From positions 3,259,246 to 3,323,245 of the forward strand of contig CM055111.1 in NCBI GenBank assembly GCA_029204225.1: DNA of 64,000 nucleotides. Reading direction: 5' to 3'. Below are positions 1-13,735 of the stretch, piece by piece. A model generated the notes under the pieces. The model searched no databases. It was given only the letters and a program-made list of their open reading frames with translations, and was not told the origin of the DNA. Position numbers and translations under genes: made by a program. Numbering within the stretch: the first letter of the stretch is position 1; every line of letters begins with the position of its first letter. The DNA is from Diphasiastrum complanatum. Lineage: Eukaryota > Streptophyta > Lycopodiopsida > Lycopodiales > Lycopodiaceae.

Positions 1-3000
1 AACTGTACTCAAGCATTTGCAGACCATAAACTGTAGCAAAATAACATCCACTAGATAAATTAAATTCTCCAAAAATAAAATACTTATCTTGTGAGAATGT
101 CCATGAGATCCATAGGTTCTCAAATAAAATACTGGAGTAGAAAATATTCAAAATACTGGAGTAGAGAGATTCAAAACACTGATCTGAATTCTTACCCAAA
201 TAATAGATCAAGAATTAGTCATCACACTTAAGAGTCATCACCATTTCTTATAATCCTCTGACAATAATTAAGTATCTATTTATGATCTATCAACCATAAA
301 TATTTAGATTCATATGATTCGTCAATCATAATTTCCTACAATCCAAAATCATACTTAATCATTTACAAAATACTGGAGTATATGTCCAACATAACTTAGA
401 AAAAGTAAGAGTCATTCCAAAATCTTTCCATTAAGAAAATACTGGATTTAGGAATACTTTCAAAACATGATTCTTTAACTGAAGTGCAAGATTCAAGTTC
501 TATAAACAACTGGTAATTAAAGAGTGAACGCATATCAAAATGACAATCATCTTCAACTACAAAAAACTTTAGATTACAATCCAAAATCACATCTAGATAC
601 CCAAAAGCTGAAAATCAATTCAGTTATATAATTCAAAACTATCAGTTTCTGGTGAAACCACATCATACTGATCGTTTTACCAATTAACTTCATCCTAGAG
701 TAATCAACTACTTAAGTTAATTGCCAATAATTTAGAAATCTCAAATGTCTAGGTGAAGAATTCAATTATACTAGTATGACAACACATTTAGATCCTTACC
801 CAAATCATTTATAAGTTAATCCATAAGTCTTCCATGCAAAGATCTGTTAACTCTGCAGGTATCTGTCAAGACAATACTTGATCATATGCTTATGTTCGCT
901 GACTAGGTTAAGTGCACAAGATAACCTTAGTAAGTAAGATTACACAGTAGATTCATACAAGATTAATGGTGCACATAGAGAATAATCTCAGTATGACCCA
1001 GTACATAAACACATTCGTACCTGGCAGATTCCTCCAGAACCCACATATGTTACTGACATATTTCACTGAGATCTTGTAACTCAGCTACAAAATATTTTCT
1101 ATTTCTCATGACTAAATAACATATCCAGAAAATCTCTGAGACAAATAAAATTCACTCTCAACAGTTTTTTCAATCCAACTTACCTCTAATAGCATAATTT
1201 CTTTCACTCAATCAACCCCTCTCTGGTGCTAGTACTCAAACTAAGATTAGGTTGATCCAATACAGAACTCTCGGACTTAACTTCTGATCAAACTTACTTC
1301 TATTCCAATCAAAATGGAACTAGTAACCTTCCTTTCATTGTACTACTTATAGATAATGATTCAAATATTAAACCTATTCTAGAACCAGATTGTCCACACA
1401 ATCTCTAGAGAATTCCTCTTATTCGAAAAGTTCCAATTAGGTATCTTACTCTGAATCTATGCAAAATTACTTTCAGACCAAAACTCATTTCTATACCACA
1501 TCTGGTTCTCTTCCAAAAATTATGCAACCAACAGATTCCCAAATAGAATTTTATCCCATCACTTCACCTCTTCTTTTAAAGCAATTATAAATTTCAATAA
1601 AAGTTCACTGAAAATATGATATATGAAAATATCCAAATCCAAGAAAAGTCAATAATAAGTGCTTCCAGTAAAGGATTCACTTCATTACAAACATGAAATA
1701 TTTTCAATCTGAGTGATAGAAACTACTATTCCATCGAAATCCATTTATGCAACAGAGATATTCTAGGTCTAAAAAATTGAAATATTTTAAACTTAGAACT
1801 TATCTGAATTCCAAGTCTATTCACACAAGTAGTAATTTATATGACATAACATTCTTTCAGAAGAATAAGTTCATGCTGGAAAGAATCATATAAATCAGTC
1901 TGATATCTTATATTTGAGAAATTACTAAGAAGTAAATGATTAATTAAAAAAATGAGAAATAGATTTGAGGGCCTCTGATTTTGTAAATAATGAGATACCA
2001 TATTAGGATCTAGATTAAACCTCAAAATTTTTCAAAATACCCCACCTTTGATCAAATGGTTTTCTTCTTTCCCATATCGCAACTAGGTACTAAAACACAC
2101 CATTGATCATCAGATCTTTACAGTCCTAGAATTTTCTTTCCAAAATTACTGATGTCCCATACCATCAGCCAGAAAAACTCTGTGACTGTCTTATTTGATA
2201 TTCTAGAGATCCTTTGATCAACTAGCTGTCCTATAATCCATATAGGATATTATCTCTTGTTTCCAAACATTGGAGAATCCATTTATTTGGATGATTGGCA
2301 TGCCTATCAGATGGATACCACAAATTCACATCTGACCATGTGACTTAAACAGAAGAATTAACATGGTTCCACATTACATTATGATCTTTTCTGATTAATG
2401 AATAACCTTCAAATCCCCTACTGATGCATCGAATCTAGGGACAAGCTTCTGTCAACTAACAGATCCAATGTAATCCACGTATCAAATTCCACTTCTAACA
2501 TCACAATTGACATCCAAAATTGCAGATAACTCAATGGTTACAAAGATAACATTTATAAATTCAGCTAAATGAATTTAATCCAGGAAATTAATAATCGGTG
2601 TTAAGCAATTATTTACTGGGATTTACCTAGAATACTAACTGCAAAATACATTTCCCAATCACACTTACTACCTCTGATTTCCACTCTTCTCTCCTTAGAA
2701 TTTTCAGTTCCCTAAAAATCTATTTCAGCTAAGGTACCAAGAAGACATAGCTGGCACTGAATCAATGACTACAATGAGGAGTAGGGCGAGGTTGGCCTCA
2801 ATATATAGAGCCAAAAGCAACCTAGGCACATAGTTGTGCATAGCCCTAAGTTCCCTATACATAGATTCACCTAGAATAGAGTCCTAAGCATGGACCAACT
2901 ATTCATAGAATTGCTATTGATAACTCTACACATGCATACACTGTCTCATACCTTGTCTAAACTCCATTTAGTGTGTTCTGGGCCTCACAAGGATATTAGT

Positions 3001-3360
3001 TACTTTCAGGTCACATCCAGTATGACGTGGCATAACTAACAACTTGATTTACTCGAGTACCGTGTATTCAAGACTAGGAGTATACTAAATCCTACTTACT
3101 AGCCTTGGACATAACACTGATCACTCCAACAAATGAAGAACAGCTCCTGGATTAAGAACGTCTCGTTCCCAGCATGCACAGCTAACGCCCGTGGACAAAG
3201 ATTCTCAAGCAATCAGGGACGAAGAAGCAACGAGAAGCACATGATGCAACACAGGAAGATAAATTAGCAGGAGGGAGAGAGCATTGTTAGCATGATGTTA
3301 GAGTAGAGGAAAACGAAGGAGGATTCTTGACCAGAGGAAAATGAAGGAGGGATAGAGCGA
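1..3360. other. AT-rich spacer, no gene recognised
   Basis: No frame longer than about 64 codons and no domain motif is seen on either strand. The short motif AAAATACTGG recurs near 126, 153, 366 and 437, which hints at a decayed repeat. A TATA-like CTATATATTG lies on the minus strand near 2797-2813, but no coding frame follows it. 3200-3360 is purine-rich with a loosely repeated AGAGGAAAA(C/T)GAAGGAGG. Old transposon debris is possible, but nothing diagnostic is visible. Confidence 0.5.
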
Positions 3361-3362
3361 AG

Positions 3363-3388
3363 TTAGCACCAAAAAAATTTGGTGCTAA
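3363..3388. repeat. short perfect hairpin
   Basis: The arms TTAGCACCAAA (3363-3373) and TTTGGTGCTAA (3378-3388) are exact reverse complements around a 4-base AAAA loop. It could be a remnant of transposon ends or chance. No target duplication was found. Confidence 0.6.
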
Positions 3389-3894
3389 TTAATGTTGCCA
3401 CCGGGCCAATTGTACAGTTGGCATTTTTTGGGTCCTAAGTTTGAGCATTTTTTGGGGTCAAAGTTTGAGCATTTTTTTTGGGTGTAAGTTTGAGCCTCAT
3501 TTTTGAAACTATAAAGCATGTTAGGGTTTTCAACTGCAAGGAAGATTACGATGATGGCAGTGGGAGACAATGACCCATGTGCATCATTAAGATTGCCTTC
3601 ACACACAAGCGATGGCGGGATGAGGGTGACATCAGATTTCTCTTGGCCTCCCTCTTGCTTCTCAATTGATTCTGCCTCAAGATACGTCTCAGCAGATATG
3701 TTCGGATGATCCCCCGACCAACAACTTATCGGGGAGTGTATGTGACAAGACCTCACCGCCATTCTTACTAAATAGGTCGGCCACGCGTTGCTACCTTCAA
3801 GAATCATTTGCTGCTTCTGACCACAGTTCTTTGTCATCGTTTGTAGAATTTGCTCACATGGCAACTTCCTCAAACCAGCTTGAACCAAGCCCAT
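3385..3894 (-). other. unresolved 169-codon open frame
   Basis: This minus-strand frame is open for 169 codons, but I recognise no domain, and its last 30 or so residues are translated tandem repeat. On the opposite strand two overlapping frames (3518-3709 and 3666-4037) could equally be one serine-rich peptide broken by a frameshift near 3700. Neither strand gives convincing protein-like composition over its full length. It may be a host gene fragment. I would not treat it as an established gene. Confidence 0.2.
3421..3493. repeat. 24-25 bp tandem repeat, three copies
   Basis: Three consecutive units start at 3421, 3445 and 3469. Each has GCATTTTTT, then a G-rich spacer, then AAGTTTGA, and they differ by a few bases and the length of the T run. 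Read on the minus strand they give a repeated PKKCSN-like peptide at the end of an otherwise unrecognised open frame. Confidence 0.8.
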
Positions 3895-4039
3895 TTTCTA
3901 GGCTTTCAACGAGCCATGTCAAATTATTGAGTCATTGCAATATCATTGAGCTCCTCGTTCAATGTAAACTATTCTCTCAGTCTCCTATTGTTAAGAGACA
4001 CTATGGGAAAATTTCAATTTATAAGGGCGAAAAATGAGC

Positions 4040-5345
4040 TATCTTGGTTATTGATAAAAAATTTGATCTATCATGTGTAATGTGATTCAATGCAACTGAT
4101 AGAGAGTCTGACTGAATCAATCTGAATGTACTACACTTGATATTGGTTTAATTTGATCACTCAATTAGCCATGCCAAGTGGTAGACGATAGTTTTAGCTA
4201 TCTCAAGTGATAGGGACCAATTCTATCCATGAGAGATCGAACTCGAGTAATTGGAATGTTCTAACATTGAGATTGGTTCAGTTTAGTTAGTCGATGATCT
4301 ATGTTCAATGATAAGGACAAAAATCACAGCATAAGCATCAAATGTGAGCTATTTTGACTGATTTACATGAATGTCCTACACTCGAGATTTCTCTATTTTA
4401 AACACTCAATGTCGAGTGATGATTGACGAGGAACAAAATTGAGACTTCTTGCATGTAGGCATCATATTGAAGTTATGTCAAATGATAAACATCAACTTTC
4501 GGCTATCTCAAATAGTAGGGACCAGTTTTATCGACAATGGATCAAACTTGAGTAATCTGGATGTTATAAATTTAAGATCACTTGAGTTTGATCACTCAAT
4601 GAACTATGTGGAATATTAAGACCAAAATTGCAAGCTACTGTGAGGGAAAAACATCAAATTGTGCCATCTCAAGTGGTAGACATCTAATTTGATCAAACAC
4701 AATCTATTAGATCAAACATGAGCTATCTCAAGTGATAAACATCATAACTTAAACTATTCATTTTTTGCAGGCTTGTAATTCTTCGAATTCAATCATGCTA
4801 TGACAAATCTTCAATGACAAGGGCTAAAGTTGAGCTATCCCGAGATAGATTTGAATTTTGAAAAATCTCATGACATAGAGGTCAATTCCATCAACCAATC
4901 AAAATTGATTGATCTCACTATTAGTCAATTTTGATCATTGGATGCATGTAGGATCAGATTCAAGCCATTTGAATTTCCTGTTGACCACTCATTGGGTAAT
5001 ATTGAGTGATAAGGTCCAAAATCTCTCTATCGTGAGTGATACTAGACATCAACTTTGAGCTATATTCTCAAACTTAATCACTTTATGAAAAATCTAGAGT
5101 GACAAGCACCACCAATGAACTTTTTCCCTAAGATGCACAGTGAATTTCAAATATGTTGTGTGATAGGGATAAATTTCATTGACAAGGGCTTGAAGTCGAG
5201 CTATCTTAATTTCCTAGAGTTGGGATAGGTTGAGTTTGATCACTTGATGAGCCATGTCAGATGACAAGTCGTAAAGTAGCACGTTAGCATCAAATTTTGG
5301 CTTTCCCGAGTGGCACCAAATTTGATCTATTTAAGTTTTGTAAGC
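4040..5345. repeat. degenerate satellite-like array, left block
   Basis: The sequence is built from diverged, irregularly spaced copies of a few words: GAGCTAT(C/T)T, AAGTGATAGG, CACCAAATTTGA, GATCACT(C/T)(A/G)ATG and GAGCCATGTCAA. They recur every few tens of bases with no fixed period, so this is an old array or a family of dispersed short units. The last part, 5140-5345, has a longer match at 8068-8270, showing that larger blocks were also duplicated. No coding frame of interest is present. Confidence 0.75.
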
Positions 5346-6755
<1,410 letters not shown>

Positions 6756-6884
6756 GGGGGCGCGCTCTTTTACACTCGATTTTGTTCAGTTCCAAACATT
6801 ACTATGACATTAATCAACTGTCCTCAAGGACAAGTTTTTGTGCACATCCCCATCTCTTGTAGTCGAAGGAGACAAACTCGAGCT

Positions 6885-9800
6885 AAACTCGATGTTGGAC
6901 AGTAAGTATGAATCAAATTTGCCTTTCAAAGCAACGCAGACCAAAATTGACTTTTCTGATATGTACGCATCGTACTCCAACTGTCGCGGATGATCTACAT
7001 CAAGTTTTAGCTACATGGAGTGATTTCTCAATGGGTAAGCCGAGTGACAAGTGATTGGTACCAAAATCAAGCCATTTAAATGTCTTGAAGTCAAAATTCT
7101 GCTAATTTCATCATTCAATGGACAATCATGAGTGATGAAGGCCAAAAATCCAACTACCTTGAATGCTAAGTAGCACCTTCAGGCTATCTCATGTGATAGG
7201 AATCAAATTTTATCAACAAGTCGTGGAATGCGATCAATTTGGATATACTAAACTCGATGTTGGACAATAAGGATGAATCGATGAGCCATGTGAAGTAACA
7301 TGGACCAAAATTGACTTTTCTCATATGTATGCATCATACTCAAACTGCCACGGGTTGTTGACATCAAATTCAAGCCATCTTGTACAAGACAATTCCATCT
7401 GTAAGGGTCAAAACTTATCGTCCCAAACTTTAGATTGATCAAGTCCAGTCACTCAATCACTTTGATTACTTCAACATCAAATCTAAAGTTATCTTGTGTG
7501 ATAGGAGGTCCGAAGTCGACAAATCTTGATATACTGGACTTGAAATTGGTTGAGTCTAATCACTTGATCAGCCATGTCAATTGATAAGCACCAAAATCAC
7601 ATGTTAGGCATCTAATTTGATATATGTTGAGTGATAGGCACCAACAAATACAATCATTGAATGTCTTTAAGTCAAAATTCAAGTAATAAGCACCAAAATC
7701 ACATGCTAGGCATTGAATTTGAGCTATTTGAGTGATAGGTACCAAATTTGAGTGACAAGGGCCAAAATGGGGCTATTTACTTTGATAGACATCTAGTTTG
7801 AGCTATCTCATGTGATGTTGGTCAATTATGATCACTCAATGAGCTATTTGAAGTGATAGACACCAAGATCAATTTGTCTCGCATGTAAGCATTAAATTCA
7901 AGTGACTTGAATGTTCTAAACTCATGATTCCACTAACTTGATCTCTCAATGGACAATATCTAGCTATAATAAGGGCCAATATTGCAGTATTTCAAGTTGT
8001 TTATATTTTGAGTTATATCATGTGGTCCCTTGTCTATTCCATTGATAAGGGATAAAAAAATTATCCATGCACAATGAATTCCAGTTATCTCTTGTGATAG
8101 GGATAAATTTCATTGACAAGGGATTGAAGTCGATCTATCTTAATGTCCTAGACTTGGCATTGGGTGACAAGCTGCAAAATCGCACGTTAGGCATCAAATT
8201 TTGGCTTTCTTGAGTGATAGGCACCAAATTTGATCTATTTGAGTTTTGTAAGCTCAACCTAAATCGGAGTCAGTCACTCTATTTTGCAACGTGGAGTGAC
8301 AAGTGCCAAAATGGGATTGTTAACATTTATAGACATCAAATTTGAGTTATCTCATGTGATGTTTGTCAACTATGATCATTTAATGGGCAATGTCAAGTGA
8401 CAGGGACCAAAATCAACATGTAAACATCATATTAAAGCTACTTGTTGTGCTAAACTTGTGATTCCTCAAACTGGATCTCTCAATGGACAATCTTGAGTGA
8501 TAAGGACCAACATTGTGCCATCTCAAATGATAGAAAACAATTTTGAATTATATCGTGTGGTACGGGTCAATTCCATTGATAAGGGATAAAAATAATCAAT
8601 TTGAATGTACTAAACTCCATATTGGTCGATTTTGATAAGTCGATGATCTAAGTAAAGAGAAAGACATTGAATTTGGGCTATCCCAAGTGATAGGTACCAA
8701 AGTTGAGCTTTCACAATGCCTCAAAGTCAAAATGTTGCAAATTTCATCACTCCATGGACAATCTCAAGTGAAAAAGGCCGAAAATTCAACTATCTTCAGT
8801 AACAGGTAGCAAATTTGAGCTAGGTCATGTGATAGGAATCAAATATCATCAATAAATGGTGGAACTTGAGCAAAGTTGATGTACTAAACTTGATGTTGGA
8901 CTATAAGGATGAGTCAATGAGCCATGTAAAGCAACGTGGACCAAAATTGACTTTTCTCATATATGCACATCATACTCAAAGTTTTCACGGGCTAATTCCA
9001 TTGATAAGAGATAAAAAATAATCAATGTGAATGTAATGAACTACATATTGGTCGATTTTGATCACTTGATGAGCTAAGTCAAGAGAAAGGCATCAAATTT
9101 GGACTATTCCAAGTGATAGGTACAAAATTGGAGCTATGTGAATGTTTCGAAGTCAAAATTTTGCTAATTTCATCACTTGATGGATAATCTTGAGTGATAA
9201 AGGCCAATAATTCAACTATCTTTTGTGCGATAGGTAGCAAATTTGAGCTATCTCATGTGATAGGGATCAAATATCATCAATAAGTGGTGGAACTTGAGCA
9301 ATGTGGATGTATTAAACTCGTCGTTGTACAATAAGTGAATCAATGGGCCGTGCAAAGCATCACAGACCAAAATTGACTCTTCTCGAACTGTCACGGGTGA
9401 TTGAAGTCAAATTTGAGCTTTCGTTGTTCCACATCGAATTGCATGCAGCATTCATTTGCTTTCCACCCAAACACTCTGAAGCACTTATCATAAGCTATCT
9501 CGAGTGGTACGAGCCAATCAATAAGAGATCGAAACTTTGGGCAAAAATTGAATGTCCTAAACTTGAGTTTCATCGAGTGATAATAATTCAAATCAAACTT
9601 GTAGGATAGGCATATCAATCTATCTAGAGCAATAAACATCAAATTTGAGCTATTTTATTGTCTTGAATCAAATATTCCTCTAATTTGATCACCTGATCGA
9701 CAATTTCAAGTAATAAGGGCCAAATTGACATCTCTCGAGTGATTGGCATCAACTTTGAGCTATCGCAAGTTATTTACATCAATTTGAGCCATCTCAAGTG

Positions 9801-10240
9801 ATAGGGGCCAATTACATCAATGAGGGACCAAACATGTGCAATCTAAATTTTTGATCAAGTTCGATCACTTGATGAGCCATTTCAACCGGTAAGGATAAAA
9901 AATCACAACACATGCATCAAACATGAGCTATCACAAGTGATAAACATCAATTTGAGCTATTTGCCTTTAATTTTATCATTCAATGGGCAATTTTGAGTGA
10001 TAAGGTCCAAAATCAAGCTACCTCGAGTGATAGACATATAATTTGAGCGATCTCATAAATGGGGGTCAATTTCATCAATAAGGGATCAAATTCAAGCAAA
10101 CTAGATGTGCTAGATTTGATGTTCATTGAATTTGATCACGAAATGGGCCATGTCAAGTGATAAGGACCTAAAGTACACGTTGCACATTGAATTTGAGCTA
10201 TCTTAGTCATTTGTATAAAATTTGAGCCATTATAGGTTAT
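6885..10240. repeat. degenerate satellite-like array, right block
   Basis: The same word set as at 4040-5345 continues here. Larger sub-blocks are recognisable: the phrase around ACTCGATGTTGGACA...AAG recurs near 6888, 7255, 8888 and 9312. In most copies it is followed by a form of GACCAAAATTGAC and then CTTTTCT. A block at 8068-8270 resembles 5140-5345. Copies are strongly diverged. Frames inside the array, such as those near 9343-9642, are incidental. Confidence 0.75.
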
Positions 10241-11440
10241 AAGTCTATTAAATAATATTCTATAGGTGTTCAGTTTCATATAAATTAGTTAGTTTAAGGT
10301 TTTAGAAAGAATTAGTTTGGCTCTAGCTTTAATACATTCTTTGAGTGACCCATAATGAAGTTTTAACAAAATGCATGCCATTTTACAAAGATCATACAAG
10401 TATTTCTTAATCATTATTAAATTCTAATATATATGAAAATGTACTATTTTAAAATTTTGATATTGATTATTGCATCACTCTAATTTTGTGTGTTTTATAG
10501 TTGTCAATTTTTTTTAAATCTTGCCTTTGCATCATGCATCTCATTTTGGACTTAATTGAGTTATGTGAACGTAAGCTCTACATGGATCTACCTACTTTAC
10601 TACACATACATTTCTTGCATATGAAAACAATAAGCAAACAATTCCTTGCTTTTCAAAAAAGTAGTTGTTTTTTAAAGGGTCAACTTGCTGTAAATTTTCT
10701 ACGAAGACAGTTTTTGGAGAAAGATGTCCGCTCCATTCCTATACTCTGATGGCTTTCCCAAACACATACCCAAAGTTTGAATCAATAAAAACCCTATTGA
10801 AAAATGATAAATGCCTTATTAAGCTTTGTATCAAAATTAGAGCCTCGAATAGATTTCTTTTTAGCCTTCACCTTATAGGATCAGTAGGCTTTTGGCCCAT
10901 GAGTTGCTAAAAAGCCTACAATTTTTTTTATAGGTTTTGTGTTAAGTTGAAAAAATAAATTTCGACAAGCACTCTGACTCAATGCCCATGTTGTAAATAT
11001 GTTGAAAAAAAATACAAACTTGTCACCATTTAATGTTAATGAGGATAGGGTCTACCTAAAAAATATGAGTGGGATTATATTATAGAAGAAATTTATTTAT
11101 AATTCAAAATGTATTTAGAAAATAAAATGTTATTAAATTGAAACATATACATTTTGAAACTGGGAAAATTTCCTAGCTAAAAATGGTACAAATGTACCTA
11201 GGAAATTAAGGTTTTTCCTACAAAGTGATGCACATGCATTTTCTAACTAGAAAAAAAGCTATCCTAGTTAAAAGAGGTCCAAATCCACTTTTTAAGTAGG
11301 AAAAATCATGTGCAACTAGGAAATCTTGTTTTTACCCTATATAGGATCTGATCAAAGATCTCTGTGTCCGTGAATGTTAACTATTGCAGCAGAATGTTAT
11401 ATAGGAATATCTACTTACATTAAACTGAAGATATGCATAC
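10241..11440. other. spacer, no gene recognised
   Basis: AT-rich sequence with two overlapping open frames of about 80 codons (10501-10910), in which I see no motif. Between 11160 and 11340 the phrase CCTAG(C/T)TAAAA and its near inverse recur a few times, suggesting a small decayed repeat. I searched the minus strand here for the next P450 exon expected downstream of 11441 and did not find one. Confidence 0.5.
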
Positions 11441-11970
11441 CTTATTGGTTTCTTGGTATGTGACCACACATGGCTGTTTGTCCCATGAGCTTAGAACCCA
11501 TCTCGTGATCCTATCAATTTTTGCAATCTTGTTCCATGGTAGTTCAGAGTGCATTGAATCACGAGTATTCTTCACCAATTTGGCTTTTATATCTTGTGAC
11601 ATGGCAGGGGACAAGCTAATTAGACTAGATATAGACGGAGTGTAGAATATCGCAAATGACTTGTGCCCTGTAGCCAACACAAATCTGGCAGCTTCTGGAG
11701 TGGACGTCACTTTAGTAGGATGGTCCATCAAGTGGGTACAAAAAGTGCGACCATATCTGTCAAATTACAAAGCTTCATGCTTCAAATAGGAGTGGATTCA
11801 TGCTGCTAAACAAAACATTCAGAATGAGGTAAGTTATAATATTGATCATGTAGTTGAAAAGGGAGCGAACAATATATACCTGGCGATGTGCTGGGAGTAG
11901 AATTGGAATGGACCCTGGCTGTAGAAAGTGAAGCTTTCGTTGATCCATGCAAATGGAAGTGGTGTCAGAA
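11441..11970 (-). pseudogene. cytochrome P450 fragment, CYP85-clan-like (end of exon 1, intron, exon 2)
   Basis: Read on the minus strand, 11970-11880 encodes the conserved stretch before the first intron (ESFTFYSQGPFQFYSQHIAR). A 123-base intron follows (11879-11757, GT...AG), then a 316-base exon at 11756-11441 that ends at a GTATGC donor. The join is in phase 2 and gives ...IARYGRTFCTHL..., followed by TSTPEAARFVL and a helical stretch ending near SWDKQPCVVTYQE. This spacing and phase fit plant P450s of the CYP85 clan (families that oxidise hormones, sterols or triterpenoids). That assignment rests on family knowledge; the subfamily is open. The start codon, membrane anchor and proline-rich hinge are missing upstream, where a repeat takes over near 11965. 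The I-helix, ExxR and haem-cysteine exons were not found downstream. I call it a truncated gene copy. Confidence 0.72.
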
Positions 11971-12044
11971 ATATTGGAGATGGGCGTCGGATGCAATCTG
12001 CAGATGAGGGCGATGGATGCAAATGCAGATGAAGAGTGTCGGAG
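11946..12044. repeat. dispersed repeat copy 1 (partner at 15046-15146)
   Basis: About 100 bases around GTGTCAGAAATATTGGAGAT and GGATGCAATCTGC closely match 15046-15146. The copy overlaps the broken 5' edge of the P450 fragment, so the repeat marks or caused the truncation. Confidence 0.7.
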
Positions 12045-12349
12045 CTCCCTTTCTCCCTCCCCTGAAACTGTTGCCTATGGCGGTTGTTGGAATGCGAGGG
12101 GATCATGTGAGTAGTTGGAATGTCCCAATTGGTGATGGGGACCTGGATCTTGTAGCAGTAGGGGATTGCACTTGTGGTGATTGTGGTTGCTGAGTATCCA
12201 TCAATTGCAACTGTGGTGAGGAAGTGGCAGGTGATGTTTGTCTGGTCCTGCTCAACTAGTCTGCAATCTGCGTTCCTCTTCATGAAGATTGTCTCACTAC
12301 TGCACATTTGGTGATATAGGTACATGCAGCTGCTATCTTTGATAGTATC
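12045..12349. other. spacer upstream of the P450 fragment
   Basis: A long minus-strand frame (to 12352) runs through this stretch into the P450 exon 1 frame, but its translation shows no P450 N-terminus, signal anchor or other known motif. It is probably non-coding sequence fused to the exon remnant. Confidence 0.4.
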
Positions 12350-13735
12350 CAAGCTGGACTTCCATTGAATGAATGACTCATTTGACTGGTCTGTCGGTTG
12401 ATGCCATCGGTTGAGCCTTTAAATAATTGCTTTGGCTAGAATCCCTTGCTTGAAAAATTTTGTTGAAGTTCGATCAAGAGATTTGGCAGAAGTCGAGGTG
12501 GTTGGAGCGCTCTATAAGAGCACTTGGTCGTGGCACTCAGGTAGAACATTTGGTGGAGCGCTCAGTTGGAACAGTTGGTCGAAGCACATTGGACCAGATT
12601 TTCACAATGTCTCTGTAGTTGACTCGAAGACCAATATCTGAATTATATGCAGGAAGCAACTTTGAAGTGACATGGATCTCTCAAAAACTTGGATATGCAC
12701 CAATATCCTAAACTCACTACAAGGTGATTTGGAGATGGATAGATAAATAAAAAAATTCATTCTGAACTATTCTAAAAGTATGACTTGCCATTTATAGACA
12801 GTTGATAAATGCGGAGTGCTTGTCAAACAAAACATTCATGCATCAGAGAGTGGATGCTATAGTGCTTATGGTGGAAAACTTCGGTTGAACCCCTCGGTCG
12901 AGGAGACTCGGTTTGAGTTCCTTAGTGAAGATTCAATTGAAGAGTTCGGTGCAAGAGAGTTGGTTCAAAACATTCGGATGGAAGCCTCGGCTAAAGAGTC
13001 TCAGTTTTAACATTCAGTGGATTTTGAAAGTATACGAACCATCATATATAGCATCGGATGTATTTTAGTCAATATGAAATAGTCAAGCATTGGACATAAA
13101 ATCGGATGTGACGAGAGATTGAGGAGTCATATATAAAATATGGGAACTCTCAGATGGGCTGGTCGGATGTAACTTTAATAACAGTTTAGAGGCATGTCGG
13201 ATCTTCTGTTGATTACAGTCTCGGATGTACTTGGTCATAAATGGACATGTCTTCGACTGTTTTGTCTTTGACTGAATCGTATACCAGAATCAGATTAGCA
13301 ATATGGGATTCTATATTGATTGTTTTTCAGATATAATTGAACTGATAGGATATGATTGATATGTCAAATCAACCATAAAAATCTGAACAATTGTGAAGAA
13401 CTCTGATAACTCATCGGATGTATTCTGAAGCTCGTCGGATGCCAACTGTGGAATGCAAAGGGAATGCAGGGACAGATGTAACAAAATGCAGTAGCGGATG
13501 CAAATGTGTCGGATGTAGATGAAGGTAGAGGACGTCAGATGCAATGGTTAGAAGGCACTGGCAGATGCAAATGGTTGGCGAATGCAATGAGCATCGGATG
13601 GAACTGAGATGGAGGACGTCGGATGAAACTGATGAGGAAGGGTGTCGGATACAAATGAAAGTGGAGGGTGTCGGATGGAGGTTGGCAGATGCAATGGACG
13701 TCGGATGGAACTGGATCGAAAAAAAAAAATAGACT
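12350..13735. repeat. TCGG/TCGGATG motif low-complexity tract
   Basis: Short words beginning TCGG or CGGATG recur with irregular spacing. 12480-12600 has TTGGTCG and GGAGCGCTC repeats. 12880-13010 has CTCGGTTGA-like repeats. 13420-13735 is a dense run of GTCGGATG(C/G)AA and GGACGTCGGATG units roughly every 25-35 bases. Open frames on both strands (around 13535-13814) follow from the repeats. No gene is recognised. Confidence 0.65.

Noticed and set aside
3363-3388. Hairpin as a bacterial-type terminator
   Set aside because: The window is plant nuclear DNA and no T run follows the stem.
9343-9642. Overlapping frames of 83-88 codons on both strands
   Set aside because: Both lie inside the degenerate repeat array and consist of its words.
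11441-11970. A functional cytochrome P450 gene
   Set aside because: Start region, hinge, I-helix, ExxR and haem-binding exons are not found in the visible flanks; a repeat replaces the 5' part.
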